Source: Pseudomonas fluorescens HK44 (GTDB lineage: Bacteria > Pseudomonadota > Gammaproteobacteria > Pseudomonadales > Pseudomonadaceae). Taken from it: DNA of 64,000 nt. The stretch lies in contig NZ_AFOY02000005.1 of the NCBI RefSeq assembly GCF_000217955.3, forward strand, positions 1 through 64,000. Reading direction: 5' to 3'. Below, piece by piece: positions 34,784 through 42,676 of this stretch (position 1 is its first letter; the number at the start of each line of letters is the position of its first letter). The position numbers and the translations under genes were made by a program. The notes beneath the pieces were generated by a model. The model had not been told where the DNA came from and did no database searches. It saw only the letters and a list, made by a program, of their open reading frames with translations.

Positions 34784-36579
34784 ACGCTACCCCCTTCGCC
34801 GTCCATGGTTTCGGGGTCGATCACATACAGGCCAGGCGATCCGCCACCCGGTACGCGGTATTTTTTGGTGTGTCGTTTGCGGTCGGAGTCACGCTTGGCA
34901 ATGGCGCCAGCACCCTCCAGCGCCTTGATAACGCGACTCAAGCCGTACCCATGCGCAGCCTCGACCAGGGCCGGCTTGTTGAACAGGTACAGGCGTTTGC
35001 CCGTGGACAATTCCCAGTACCCGGCCCGGTTGAACACCTTGGCGTCATCTTCTGATGCGTTCACGTCGGAGAATCGGCTGCTGCCGTGCTTGTCGATGAA
35101 GTCGAGGATGCCGGACAGAATCTGGCGGTCTTCGGCGTTTCCGCTGCCTACGCGGCTCAGCCACTCGCCATAGAGCAACTGGCAGTCGGCCAGGGCGTTG
35201 CCTGGCGTCCAGGGCAGAAAGCCGTAAGCGATAGCCATTTCCCCCGCAAGCGCAATGACGGCGAACCGATCCGCCACCCGTCCGGCTTGGGCGTTGTCCT
35301 CGATGAACTGGGCGCGGATACCGGCGAAGTCACTGAGCAGTCCAGGCTTGTCGTCGGTCGCGATCAAGCGCTCCACGAAGGCTGGCCCAAGGTGACCATG
35401 GTGGGCGCCGACGGCCACGGTGAGCTGTCGGTGGAAGTCCGCGCCCTCAAGGCCATGCAATTCATCAAAGGCCCGGTGCGTCCGGGTGCCGGCGTTCACG
35501 TCGACCATACGTAGCTCGGCGCCAGCGTGGGCGGCATTGCCGGAAATGGCGGCGTGCTCGGAGAGGGAACGCTCACCGCTGGAGAGCGTCAGCAGGCGCC
35601 AGCTGAGTTTTCCTCGGGCCTCACGTTCACGGGTCATGGTGCCCTTACCCTGGCCGTTGGCGAGGGAGTAGGCCATTTCCTGTACACGCTTGGGGTCGGC
35701 GCGCTTGATCTCGTCCAGCGGCAGGATAGTGTCGTTGCGGCTCGACGCCTCAATCTCCAGACCGCCCTTGGTCATGTCCCAACTGGCAGCGAACACGCCC
35801 GGGTCACCCCATACCGACGAGCCGATCAGTTGCGCCAGCGACTTGCCGCTCGAGCTGTCGCCCACCAGGTGAACGCCACCACCCAGCACGCCGACCAGGC
35901 TCAGCAGCGGCCCCGCCAATGAGCAGCCAATCGCCAGCGTTAGCACCGGGTTGCCGGCGCACTTGGCGGCCACTTCCGACTGCCATTGCGCCAGCTCTCC
36001 GCGCCGGCTGAAAAGCACCTGAGCCTTGTTGCTGGCCTGGTACCGCACTTTGTCACTGCCGATCGTCCGCCCGGGCAGCACGAACGCCCCCGACTCATGC
36101 CAGCCCGGCCGGCAGGTGGTGGCGAACACTTCGGCGGGGTGTTGATCGAGCAGGTACTCCATGAACGTGCCGCGCTTCTTCAGGGCGATGATGACGCCCA
36201 TGCCGAACAAGGCGCGCCGGGCATCCTCGCCGCTGCCGCCGAACACCTCCATGGCGATGATCCATTCCTTGATGCCGCCCTCGGTGACCAGACGGAGCAG
36301 TCGGCCCTCGCTGCCGTCGTCGCTGTTGGTGGTGCGAGCCACGACCGTGACGGGGCTGGAGATCCACTCATCGGTGATAGGCCGGTCGCCGGTATCGCTC
36401 TCGGCATCGTCCTGATCGGCGGCGGCACGCTTGAAGCTGTGCCAGTAAACACCCGGGCGCAGCTTGCGACCTTTCTCGTTGATCACCCAATGCTCGTATA
36501 CGGCCCAGCAGGGGCGATCAGGCGCAATGGCAGCTGCATCGGGTCGAAGATTGATCACGTTGGTGTCAGGCTTGGACAT
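34780..36579 (-). CDS. DUF927 replicative ATPase/helicase
   Basis: About 599 residues of the DUF927 family. The Walker A motif GDSSSGKSLAQ is near residue 245 and the Walker B-type LPLDEIKRADPKR near residue 285. The C-terminal 80 residues (AAHGYGLSRVIKALEGAGAI, then KRHTKKYRVPG) form a winged helix that could bind origin DNA. In P4-like and other islands this protein acts as the helicase part of the replication initiator. The ATG at 36579 has GGAAG 7 bases upstream and overlaps the primase gene by 14 bases. A start at 36624 would add a low-complexity extension. Confidence 0.88.
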   Translation of the reverse strand: MSKPDTNVINLRPDAAAIAPDRPCWAVYEHWVINEKGRKLRPGVYWHSFKRAAADQDDAESDTGDRPITDEWISSPVTVVARTTNSDDGSEGRLLRLVTEGGIKEWIIAMEVFGGSGEDARRALFGMGVIIALKKRGTFMEYLLDQHPAEVFATTCRPGWHESGAFVLPGRTIGSDKVRYQASNKAQVLFSRRGELAQWQSEVAAKCAGNPVLTLAIGCSLAGPLLSLVGVLGGGVHLVGDSSSGKSLAQLIGSSVWGDPGVFAASWDMTKGGLEIEASSRNDTILPLDEIKRADPKRVQEMAYSLANGQGKGTMTREREARGKLSWRLLTLSSGERSLSEHAAISGNAAHAGAELRMVDVNAGTRTHRAFDELHGLEGADFHRQLTVAVGAHHGHLGPAFVERLIATDDKPGLLSDFAGIRAQFIEDNAQAGRVADRFAVIALAGEMAIAYGFLPWTPGNALADCQLLYGEWLSRVGSGNAEDRQILSGILDFIDKHGSSRFSDVNASEDDAKVFNRAGYWELSTGKRLYLFNKPALVEAAHGYGLSRVIKALEGAGAIAKRDSDRKRHTKKYRVPGGGSPGLYVIDPETMDGEGGSV

Positions 36580-37447
36580 TGGCGAGCTTCCAGTTGGCGA
36601 GGTCGTTGAAGTCGGTGAGGTCATCCGGTGCGCCTTCTGGCCACTTAGGGAAAGCCACTTGGCCGCCCACAGCTGCTGCCGCGGCGTTCGCCGCTTTGCG
36701 CCCTGGGTTACCGTCGGTGAGCCGGTCGTCGTCGCCAGTGATAACGATTGCTTGCCCCGGGTAGCGAGAGCGAAGGCCCATCGCCGCCGGGATCAGGTTG
36801 CCCGCGTTCATGGCTGCGGCCACCACGTAGCCGCCGTGCTGGTGGAGGCTGGCGGCCGTCGCCCACCCCTCGCAGATACAGAGCTGAGAACCGGGCTCGA
36901 TGATGCCCAGCGGCGAGTAGGTGCCCTTCACGCGGCCACCGGGCAAGAAGCGCTTGGCGCCGTCCGGGGCGATCCTTTGTAGGTTTATCAGGCGACCATC
37001 CAGGTACAACGGGATCAGCAAGTCAGCGCCACGCTGGCGCAGGCCGTGGGGGCGAACCGCTTTGGCCACCAGGTACGGATGAGCCGGGTCGGCGCGGCGC
37101 GCATTCCGCCACCAGCGGTTGGCCAACTCGGCGGCGTGCTGCTGGCGCTGGTGTTGCTCGGCCTCGCGCTGGCGTCGGGCCTGGTCAACGCGCTCGCGGA
37201 TCTGCGCGGCTTCCTTGGCGTCCACCGGCTCACGACTACACCAAGTGCTGGCACCGCCGGCTTTCCAGCTGCCGAACGCGCCGGAGGCGATACCGTCCAG
37301 GTGCAGGACATACCAACCATTGAGAGTGCCGGGCTTGTCGTCCGGGACGCGGAACCGGTGAATGGTGCCATCGGGTATCGGTAGCCAGTCGAGCGGGCCA
37401 TAGACCGACTGGAGCGCGTCACGGAAAAGGATCGTGGCGTCTGTCAT
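36566..37447 (-). CDS. TOPRIM-domain DNA primase
   Basis: A 293-residue primase-like protein. N-terminal residues 1-85 have a primase-associated region (DGTIHRFRVPDDKPGTLNGW). The TOPRIM fold begins at LCICEGWATAASL (catalytic Glu near residue 190) and continues with ITGDDDRLTDGNPGRKAA (acidic DxD near residue 235). It pairs with the DUF927 ATPase to form a two-gene equivalent of P4 alpha (primase plus helicase). The start at 37447 overlaps the upstream stop by 4 bases (ATGA). Confidence 0.88.
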   Translation of the reverse strand: MTDATILFRDALQSVYGPLDWLPIPDGTIHRFRVPDDKPGTLNGWYVLHLDGIASGAFGSWKAGGASTWCSREPVDAKEAAQIRERVDQARRQREAEQHQRQQHAAELANRWWRNARRADPAHPYLVAKAVRPHGLRQRGADLLIPLYLDGRLINLQRIAPDGAKRFLPGGRVKGTYSPLGIIEPGSQLCICEGWATAASLHQHGGYVVAAAMNAGNLIPAAMGLRSRYPGQAIVITGDDDRLTDGNPGRKAANAAAAAVGGQVAFPKWPEGAPDDLTDFNDLANWKLANVQA

Positions 37448-37668
37448 GCGGCCCCCTTCGGCGGCTCAAACCGCGCCAACACGGCGTTGAGCTTGGTGGT
37501 CGTCTTACGCATCAGTGCGGCGGGCTCGCGGTCTGGCTCGCTGTCACGGAATGCTGTCAGGTCGTTGAAGACGCCGACCAGCAAGGCAAAGCTGTACGGG
37601 TCGATATGCGGCGGCTCATCGTCACGCACGATGCTGCTGGGTGGGTCGAACAGAATCACGTTACTCAT
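37444..37668 (-). CDS. small hypothetical protein
   Basis: A 74-residue acidic protein (DPYSFALLVGVFNDLTAFRD in the middle). It has ATGA-type overlap with the primase gene downstream and an 8-base overlap with the gene upstream. No family is recognised. Operon position suggests a part in replication or its control. Confidence 0.65.
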   Translation of the reverse strand: MSNVILFDPPSSIVRDDEPPHIDPYSFALLVGVFNDLTAFRDSEPDREPAALMRKTTTKLNAVLARFEPPKGAA

Positions 37669-37948
37669 GATTCACCTCCCGGCGATCAGCGCCAGCAAAG
37701 GCACGACAGACCTGGCCGTTGTTCATTCCGTGCCAGCGGATAATGTCGTCGATTGAATCGACCAGGCAGGCCGTTACCACGGCCTCGGTGCTGCGCATCA
37801 CGATGCGACCACACTCGGCGTCGGCCTGGCTCAAGAACGGCCCCAACAACGCCTTGGGCACCTTCGGATGAGTGACATACCAAAGCTCGGTGGCTTTCTT
37901 TGGGCAAGCCGATCCCGTCGACGCTGGCGCGTCGTTTTGAATTTTCAT
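37661..37948 (-). CDS. small hypothetical protein
   Basis: A 95-residue protein with the segment LWYVTHPKVPKALLGPFLSQ and two further cysteines. It overlaps the downstream gene by 8 bases. No family is recognised. A gap of 48 bases separates it from the upstream small gene, the only break in this chain. Confidence 0.65.
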   Translation of the reverse strand: MKIQNDAPASTGSACPKKATELWYVTHPKVPKALLGPFLSQADAECGRIVMRSTEAVVTACLVDSIDDIIRWHGMNNGQVCRAFAGADRREVNHE

Positions 37949-37996
37949 GGTTAGATCCTCAGCTTATGGAGCTGGTTGCTTCGGCAAGGTTTGTGT

Positions 37997-38311
37997 TCAT
38001 GGCTTGCGCTTGCGGGGCTGCTCTTTTGCCCGCTCGCTGAGGTGCCAGTCCGCCGACTGTTCAATGTCGTGAACTCGACCGCTCATTTCGCCCAAGGTCT
38101 CGATCAGCCATCCAATACTGATTACGGCCTTGTTGCTGAGCCCGTCGTCTTCATTCGCCGCAGCAACTGCAAGGATGTTGCCGATTGCGGCTATCCCATG
38201 GCTCAGGTTCATGCCGACGCATTCCCCGGCCAGCACGATGTCGCGGAGCTTTTCGTCAGGCAGTGAGCCGAGGTTCTCGGTGGTAATCAGCAGGGCGTTG
38301 AGGTGGCTCAT
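37997..38311 (-). CDS. small helical protein of a tandem set
   Basis: A 104-residue helical protein (LRDIVLAGECVGMNLSHGIA, then VISIGWLIETLGEMSGRVHD) ending in a basic tail. It overlaps the gene upstream by 4 bases. It resembles its neighbours in size and helical character. Function is unknown. Confidence 0.65.
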   Translation of the reverse strand: MSHLNALLITTENLGSLPDEKLRDIVLAGECVGMNLSHGIAAIGNILAVAAANEDDGLSNKAVISIGWLIETLGEMSGRVHDIEQSADWHLSERAKEQPRKRKP

Positions 38312-38556
38312 TTGGCTTCCTCCTCATCAAGGCAGCGACCAAACATTTCGACTTGGCCCTCAAGGTAGCTGGCCCACTCGTCACTGAGGTGCGTGCCTAG
38401 CTCAGCCAGCCCAGCTAGAACTCCGTACTCCTGATGATCTACAGACAAGGTTATGGCTCGCATCACTGAGCCCAACCAACGAACCTGCTGATTGGTTGTG
38501 GAAAGAACTTCCTGGGTTTCTTTTGCGATACCGGCGATCGCTTCGAGCTTGTTCAT
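38308..38556 (-). CDS. small helical protein of a tandem set
   Basis: An 82-residue protein. Its core WLGSVMRAI...LAGLAELGTHLSDEW matches WFGALMRAI...CATLAEIGSYLTEGM in the protein at 38777-39034, so the two are paralogues. ATGA overlaps join it to both neighbours. Function is unknown. Confidence 0.7.
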   Translation of the reverse strand: MNKLEAIAGIAKETQEVLSTTNQQVRWLGSVMRAITLSVDHQEYGVLAGLAELGTHLSDEWASYLEGQVEMFGRCLDEEEAK

Positions 38557-38780
38557 TGCTCACCCCCAGCAGTGTCGATCATCCCTTCCATCAGTTCAGC
38601 CCAGGCCATAGCGGTGTGTTGCGCCATCACGGCGGTGACACGGGCGACGATGATCGGAATCGAGGGGGAAGCAATAACCGCGAGCGCCAGGCTTAGAAGC
38701 GCCAGGATGTCTTGCAGGTCGCGGAGGTCTTCCACAGAGCAGTGGGCTGGAGTAGTGATGGTTTGGATAGGGAAGGTCAT
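38553..38780 (-). CDS. small hydrophobic-centre protein of a tandem set
   Basis: A 75-residue protein with a hydrophobic centre (LALLSLALAVIASPSIPIIV) that could span the membrane or form a helical bundle with the neighbouring products. ATGA overlaps on both sides. No family is recognised. Confidence 0.65.
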   Translation of the reverse strand: MTFPIQTITTPAHCSVEDLRDLQDILALLSLALAVIASPSIPIIVARVTAVMAQHTAMAWAELMEGMIDTAGGEQ

Positions 38781-39034
38781 ATGGCACCCCCTGCGTTTTC
38801 CAGCTTTCTGGTCATCTCGTCCACGTCGCCAAGGCCCGACAGCATGCCTTCAGTCAGGTAGGAGCCGATTTCTGCAAGGGTCGCGCAGTCCCGCCCCTCA
38901 CAGTGCTTTGTGTTGTGCTTGATGGCGCGCATCAGAGCCCCAAACCACTCGGCATAGCTCTTGTCGCAATGGAGTTGGTCAACTGCGGCACTTGCGACAT
39001 CGTTCACGATGTCTGCTTTCTGCTTGGCGTTCAT
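38777..39034 (-). CDS. small helical protein of a tandem set
   Basis: An 85-residue protein, paralogous to the product of 38308-38556 (see there). It contains two cysteines (KHCEGRDCATL). It overlaps its neighbours by 4 bases on each side. Confidence 0.7.
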   Translation of the reverse strand: MNAKQKADIVNDVASAAVDQLHCDKSYAEWFGALMRAIKHNTKHCEGRDCATLAEIGSYLTEGMLSGLGDVDEMTRKLENAGGAI

Positions 39035-39189
39035 TGGGCACCCCCGACGGTTTCCAGGGTTCGGACAATAGCCATGTGGGCGTTGTAGCGGGCGAGGCGG
39101 ATGGAGAGGGACGAGTTCGCGCGGAGGGCGCTCAAGGCCATGCGGCGGTGAGCAAGGGCGCGTATTTTGGACGGATTGAGGGCGTGCAT
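39031..39189 (-). CDS. small basic protein, first gene after the C4-like leader
   Basis: A 52-residue, Arg- and Ala-rich protein (IRALAHRRMALSALRANSSL). The ATG at 39189 has AAGGAG about 9 bases upstream. That ribosome binding site lies in GGAGCTCC, which can pair with AGCTCCTC just upstream, so its translation is probably controlled by the leader RNA. It corresponds in position to the small genes (such as kil) following the CI region in P4. Function is unknown. Confidence 0.65.
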   Translation of the reverse strand: MHALNPSKIRALAHRRMALSALRANSSLSIRLARYNAHMAIVRTLETVGGAQ

Positions 39190-39193
39190 AGGT

Positions 39194-39224
39194 GGAGCTC
39201 CTTTTGCTTTAGAGGAGCTGCCAC
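39194..39224 (-). promoter_or_regulatory. RBS-sequestering hairpin and target segment of the C4-like RNA
   Basis: On the minus strand, GTGGCAGCT (39224-39216) is complementary to the GCTGCCAC segment of the C4-like RNA, and the following AGCTCCTC can pair with GGAGCT of the ribosome binding site (39201-39196). Binding at the first part could therefore alter access to the ribosome binding site or termination. Confidence 0.55.
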
Positions 39225-39242
39225 GATCCTTCCTACGGGATT

Positions 39243-39326
39243 GGGTGGCAGCTGTGCACGGGGTAGGAATACCGGGGCAAAAGGAACCCGGCCAGGCCGA
39301 AGCCTGCCCGCGCACAGCTGCCATAA
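39243..39326 (-). ncRNA. C4 / P4-CI-type antisense RNA in the operon leader
   Basis: On the minus strand GGCAGCTGTGC (39322-39312) pairs perfectly with GCACAGCTGCC (39257-39247) as an outer stem. It encloses a CAGGC-TTCG-GCCTG tetraloop hairpin and a CCGGG...CCCGG hairpin. The central GCACAGCTGCCAC is also complementary to GTGGCAGCT downstream (39224-39216). This order (target, antisense core, target) is that of seqA-seqB-seqC around phage P4's CI RNA and of C4 RNA in P1/P7. It lies between a promoter at about 39450 and the first gene of the long operon. The pairings are seen directly; the family assignment is by recognition. Confidence 0.7.
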
Positions 39327-39435
39327 CACAGAACTGCAGACGAAAAAAAACGCCGGCAGTGGTGATCTGGGCGCTGTTGCGCCTTTTGCTCATCGGGTTC
39401 CTACGCCCGGTCGCTGATTTTGCAGCGACGCGTAA

Positions 39436-39464
39436 ACCATACCGACGAGCACGACTGCTGGCAA
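39436..39464 (-). promoter_or_regulatory. sigma70-type promoter for the island's main operon
   Basis: On the minus strand TTGCCA, a 17-base spacer and TATGGT lie about 110 bases before the C4-like RNA. It would drive the leader and the genes from 39189 down to the tape measure gene. The 317-base gap 39190-39506 holds this promoter and the structured leader and no gene. Confidence 0.55.
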
Positions 39465-39506
39465 GGAACGTTATCGACCGTTCATCGCTGGGCATGAGCA
39501 TAGTCG

Positions 39507-39809
39507 TCATGCGGACACCCCAGCTGGCGGATTGGTGCTGAGGTAGTAGAGAGCCATACCGCTATGAGTGCGACCTTGATCGTCGGTCAAAGTGAGACGG
39601 TGGGTAAGAATCTTGTGCCCAAGGCCGCGCAGCTCATTGACCCGCGCACCAGGGCGAACGATGTTCAGTTCACGGATGGCGGTAAAGGTGTCAATCGGTC
39701 CGGCTTTCAAGCGCTCCAAAAGGCGAGCGCGTTGTGCGGTTCCGCTGGTATTCTCTACGTGAGTATTTTCGTGGCTGGCCTGTTGGTCGGCCATTTTTTT
39801 TGAGCTCAT
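39507..39809 (-). CDS. helix-turn-helix phage protein
   Basis: A 100-residue protein from the ATG at 39809. Residues 26-70 (AQRARLLERLKAGPIDTFTA, then RELNIVRPGARVNELRGLGH) form the small HTH domain used by many phages for DNA-binding regulators. The N-terminal 25 residues are polar. It is just downstream of an AlpA-type gene (separated by 1 base) and upstream of the leader RNA, so it may regulate the main operon. Confidence 0.75.
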   Translation of the reverse strand: MSSKKMADQQASHENTHVENTSGTAQRARLLERLKAGPIDTFTAIRELNIVRPGARVNELRGLGHKILTHRLTLTDDQGRTHSGMALYYLSTNPPAGVSA

Positions 39810-39810
39810 A

Positions 39811-40080
39811 TCAGGCAATCTCCCCACGCAGGGCGATGCGCTGGCGAACCCAGGTCTGTACCTCGGCCAAGACAAAGCCTACCGGCGAGCCGCGTGACTT
39901 GCTGTCGCTCAGCGGAACAGGGCGCGGGAAGGTCGGATCGTCTTTGAGGCGCTTGTACACGGTGGGGCGGGCGAGCCCAGTGATGGCTTCCAGGTCCGGC
40001 ATCCGGATTATGGTGATCGATGGATCAAAGTTCTGCGTGAATGGGACAGAAGGTTGGTGCGATGTGTGAATCGTATGCAT
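39811..40080 (-). CDS. AlpA-family regulator (second copy)
   Basis: An 89-residue protein. The DNA-binding core (IIRMPDLEAITGLARPTVYK, then FPRPVPLSDSKSRGSPVGFV and EVQTWVRQRI) is of the AlpA/Vis type, which in P4 activates late genes and controls excision. The ATG at 40080 has a GGGAAA purine stretch upstream. The long upstream frame overlaps the preceding gene and is not used. Its promoter region carries paired ATGCGCGCAG words. Confidence 0.88.
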   Translation of the reverse strand: MHTIHTSHQPSVPFTQNFDPSITIIRMPDLEAITGLARPTVYKRLKDDPTFPRPVPLSDSKSRGSPVGFVLAEVQTWVRQRIALRGEIA

Positions 40081-40150
40081 GGTGTGTTTCCCGATACTGA
40101 TGTAGACGGGAAACAGGATGATTGCGCAGCGATTCTCTCGGCAGTCCCGC

Positions 40151-40201
40151 ATGCGCGCAGACTGTACAGTTAGCGCGTATACCGTACTGTATGCGCGCAG
40201 A
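40151..40201. promoter_or_regulatory. operator-like region of the second AlpA gene
   Basis: ATGCGCGCAG occurs at 40151 and 40191, a 40-base (four helical turn) spacing. Between them is the palindrome ACTGTACAGT (40161-40170). It lies 70-120 bases before the ATG at 40080. Confidence 0.5.
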
Positions 40202-40214
40202 TGGTAGTCGCCAG

Positions 40215-41096
40215 TCAGTCCTTTGAACGCAAGTGTGTCGTCACCCACCCATAAAGCGTTCTCTCGGTAACTCCGTAATCCCTGTGTTTATTCCGGGCGA
40301 ACGCAGTTCGGCTGCTGAAGTTTGATCCAGTGGTATCCCAGCACAGAAGAGCTGCCGACCTGCTCTCGCTTGTTTCTTTATGCCGAGCATTGGCTGCGAG
40401 ACTTGCTGCGAGCGAAACCTTTTTCCTCACCAGATCATCTACCTGCTCGGGGATTCTTTTTTCATTGTCGTGCAAGAAAAACTCGATTCTTTTGCGCATT
40501 TCGTGTTCGTCCTGACGCTGCTCTGCTCTACAAACAACCTCCATGATGTCTACTGCGTTATTGGCAATGGAGCTAAGGCACACCATAGGTAGGTCTTCTT
40601 TCAGGACGGGTGGCCACCACTCATCATCCTGGAATGAAAGGATCGCCTCCCCAATGAGCACCAATGCTAAAACGGCGAAGTATTCATAGGGTTTTGCGTC
40701 AGGGAAATTCTCATCGTCAAGGTCGACCCCTTTTAAACTTTCCTCCAATGCCTCAAGACGGCTAGTGTTCTCTTCATTCGGAAAATCGAACTCATCAGAA
40801 ATGATGTCAGGGTTGTGATCGACCAGCTCTCTCAGTCCATATTCCGTCCGATCCTCGTCGGGGAGATGACGGAGTATCGAGCCATTGGTTTTCACTTGGA
40901 GGGTGATCCAGGATTCTTTCTCTTTGTAAAAATATTCGTTGGTGAGCCACTCAATAGTTGAGGCGGCCACTCTGATCTCATGTTCTGATCGGTTCTCAAG
41001 CACCAGCTTGGCGCGTGCTTGCATGACGCGCAGCCGCCATATGGGCTCGAACGGCACCTCGTCTGTAAAGGCATCAAACTCTTTATCCGTTTCCAT
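40215..41096 (-). CDS. hypothetical island protein with C-terminal HTH-like end
   Basis: A 293-residue soluble, acidic protein. The ATG at 41096 is preferred because GGAGAGGAG lies just before it. The middle is rich in Asp and Glu (ISDEFDFPNEENTSR). The end (RDYGVTERTLYGWVTTHL) looks like a helix-turn-helix. Base composition is more AT-rich than the neighbours, suggesting a different origin. It sits between the integrase and the AlpA gene, a place often taken by defence or regulatory cargo in satellites. I do not recognise the family. Confidence 0.75.
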   Translation of the reverse strand: METDKEFDAFTDEVPFEPIWRLRVMQARAKLVLENRSEHEIRVAASTIEWLTNEYFYKEKESWITLQVKTNGSILRHLPDEDRTEYGLRELVDHNPDIISDEFDFPNEENTSRLEALEESLKGVDLDDENFPDAKPYEYFAVLALVLIGEAILSFQDDEWWPPVLKEDLPMVCLSSIANNAVDIMEVVCRAEQRQDEHEMRKRIEFFLHDNEKRIPEQVDDLVRKKVSLAASLAANARHKETSESRSAALLCWDTTGSNFSSRTAFARNKHRDYGVTERTLYGWVTTHLRSKD

Positions 41097-41270
41097 GATC
41101 AACTCCTCTCCCGGCACCCTGTAATGAGAAGTCGGCCGGCCGGATGGGTGTCCGACTTTTCACCCCTTAGGGCTAGGCGGGCAAAAATATTGTGTCTGTC
41201 TGAGCACTTGTGTTCGAACAGCGATAGATTTCAGTCTATATGCGTCTACGAGAACCATGGAAGGCCCGGT

Positions 41271-42512
41271 TCAGGCCCTCTTTCCGAATTCGCCTTGCAC
41301 AATTACGCCGCCGGCCAGTCCGTCCAGGTAGTTCGCATACCATTGCATCATCGTCGTGCGCTGCGGCAGGTACTGGGCCTTGTTGTAGACGCCTGCGACG
41401 CCGGGTTTCTTGTGCGAAAGCTGGGCCTCGATATGGTTCTCGTCGAAACCGTTTTCGTTGAGCACCGTCGATGCGATATGCCGGAAGCCGTGGCCGGTTT
41501 GACGCCCTTCGTATCCCATCCGACGCAGTGCCATCAAGAACACCGTGTCGCTCCGCGGCTTGGTGTGATCGCTGCGACCCGGGAAGAGGAGGGGATAGCT
41601 GCCGGTGTATTGGCGCAACTCCTCCAGCGCCTCGATCGCCTGAGACGAAAGCGGAACAAGATGCTCAAGGCCTTTCTTGCGACCTTTACGCTCGACGGGA
41701 ATCGTCCAAATCTTCTTGGCAAAGTCGAACTCAGACCACCGCGCCTCACGTAGCTCGCTGGGGCGCACGGCGAAGAGACTTAGAAGGCGCAGGCCGAGGC
41801 GCACGTCGTGGGCATGAGGGTAAGCGGCTATGGCGCGGATCAGGCCTGGCAGTTCATCTGGCGGGACGTGGGCGTAGTTCTCTGCCTTGCCCGACTGGAG
41901 GTATTTTTGAAGGCCTTCAAGCGGGTTATGAGTTGCGCGGCCGGTCACCCTGGCCAAGTCGTAGACGTCTCTGCAGTACGAGCGAACCCGGCTCATCTGT
42001 TCGAGGATTCCCTGCTGCTCCATGCCGCGAAGAAACTCCATCCATTCGAGCGGGGTGATCTCTGCATATGGGCGCTTACCGAACACGGGGAAAACATGGC
42101 GCTCGAAGGCGCCCATGATTCGCTTCGATGTTCCTGCGTCCCAGTTGGTGAGCCGTGAGGCATACCACTCCCTTGCCAGCGGCTCGAATGTCTCGCCGGC
42201 AATGTTCCTTTCCGCTTTCTTGCGAGCCTGCTTTGTGACGATTGGGTTCTTGCCGTCAGCGGCGTCAGCGCGCAGCTCGGCAGCTTTCTGCCTAGCCACC
42301 GATCCGCTCACATCGGGATAACCGCCCAGCCCAAGCCATGACCATTTTCCGTCGGGCTTCTTGTAGCGAAGCTGCCAGGACTTCTGACCGTCAGTTTTTA
42401 CGCGGAAATAAAGGCTGTTCCCGTCGAGCTCGCGATACTCCTTGGCGTCAGGCTCTAGCCCGGCCAATGCGGTGTCGGAGAGGGGGCGGCGCTTTATCTC
42501 TGAACGCTTCAT
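41271..42512 (-). CDS. tyrosine integrase of the island
   Basis: A 413-residue integrase of the P4-type group with an N-terminal DUF4102 arm-binding domain (LGLGGYPDVSGSVARQKAAE near residue 65), a core-binding SAM-like domain (about 105-190) and a catalytic domain. The catalytic residues are visible: Arg in FAVRPSELREARW, His-x-x-Arg in HGFRHIAST, and the nucleophile Tyr in the GVYNKAQYLPQR/MMQWY end. The ATG at 42512 is used; a TTG 24 bases upstream is possible. It lies beside tRNA-Met, its likely target. Confidence 0.95.
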   Translation of the reverse strand: MKRSEIKRRPLSDTALAGLEPDAKEYRELDGNSLYFRVKTDGQKSWQLRYKKPDGKWSWLGLGGYPDVSGSVARQKAAELRADAADGKNPIVTKQARKKAERNIAGETFEPLAREWYASRLTNWDAGTSKRIMGAFERHVFPVFGKRPYAEITPLEWMEFLRGMEQQGILEQMSRVRSYCRDVYDLARVTGRATHNPLEGLQKYLQSGKAENYAHVPPDELPGLIRAIAAYPHAHDVRLGLRLLSLFAVRPSELREARWSEFDFAKKIWTIPVERKGRKKGLEHLVPLSSQAIEALEELRQYTGSYPLLFPGRSDHTKPRSDTVFLMALRRMGYEGRQTGHGFRHIASTVLNENGFDENHIEAQLSHKKPGVAGVYNKAQYLPQRTTMMQWYANYLDGLAGGVIVQGEFGKRA

Positions 42513-42518
42513 TTGGCT

Positions 42519-42591
42519 TGTATCCCCTCGGTTCAATTATTTATCGAGGATACACAGCGGGATACACGAAGGGAAGATATAGGGGGATACA
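42519..42591. promoter_or_regulatory. putative integrase arm-type sites, right end
   Basis: GGATACAC occurs at 42548 and 42560 (12-base spacing), GGGATACA at 42584, and an inverted GGGGATACA at 42519-42527 in the integrase leader. The same word is doubled at the left end (24784-24804). Confidence 0.5.
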
Positions 42592-42608
42592 GGGAGAGAT
42601 AGCCAGAA

Positions 42609-42645
42609 ACAAGAAAGCCCGCACTAGGCGGGCTTCTTGTTTTGA
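42609..42645. terminator. terminator downstream of tRNA-Met on the island side
   Basis: CAAGAAAGCCCGC and GCGGGCTTCTTG pair around a 4-base loop, with TTTTG after. It can end the tRNA transcript on the minus strand and replaces the original terminator now at 24669. Confidence 0.8.
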
Positions 42646-42676
42646 TTTATAGACATCTAGAGACATCTGTAAATCG

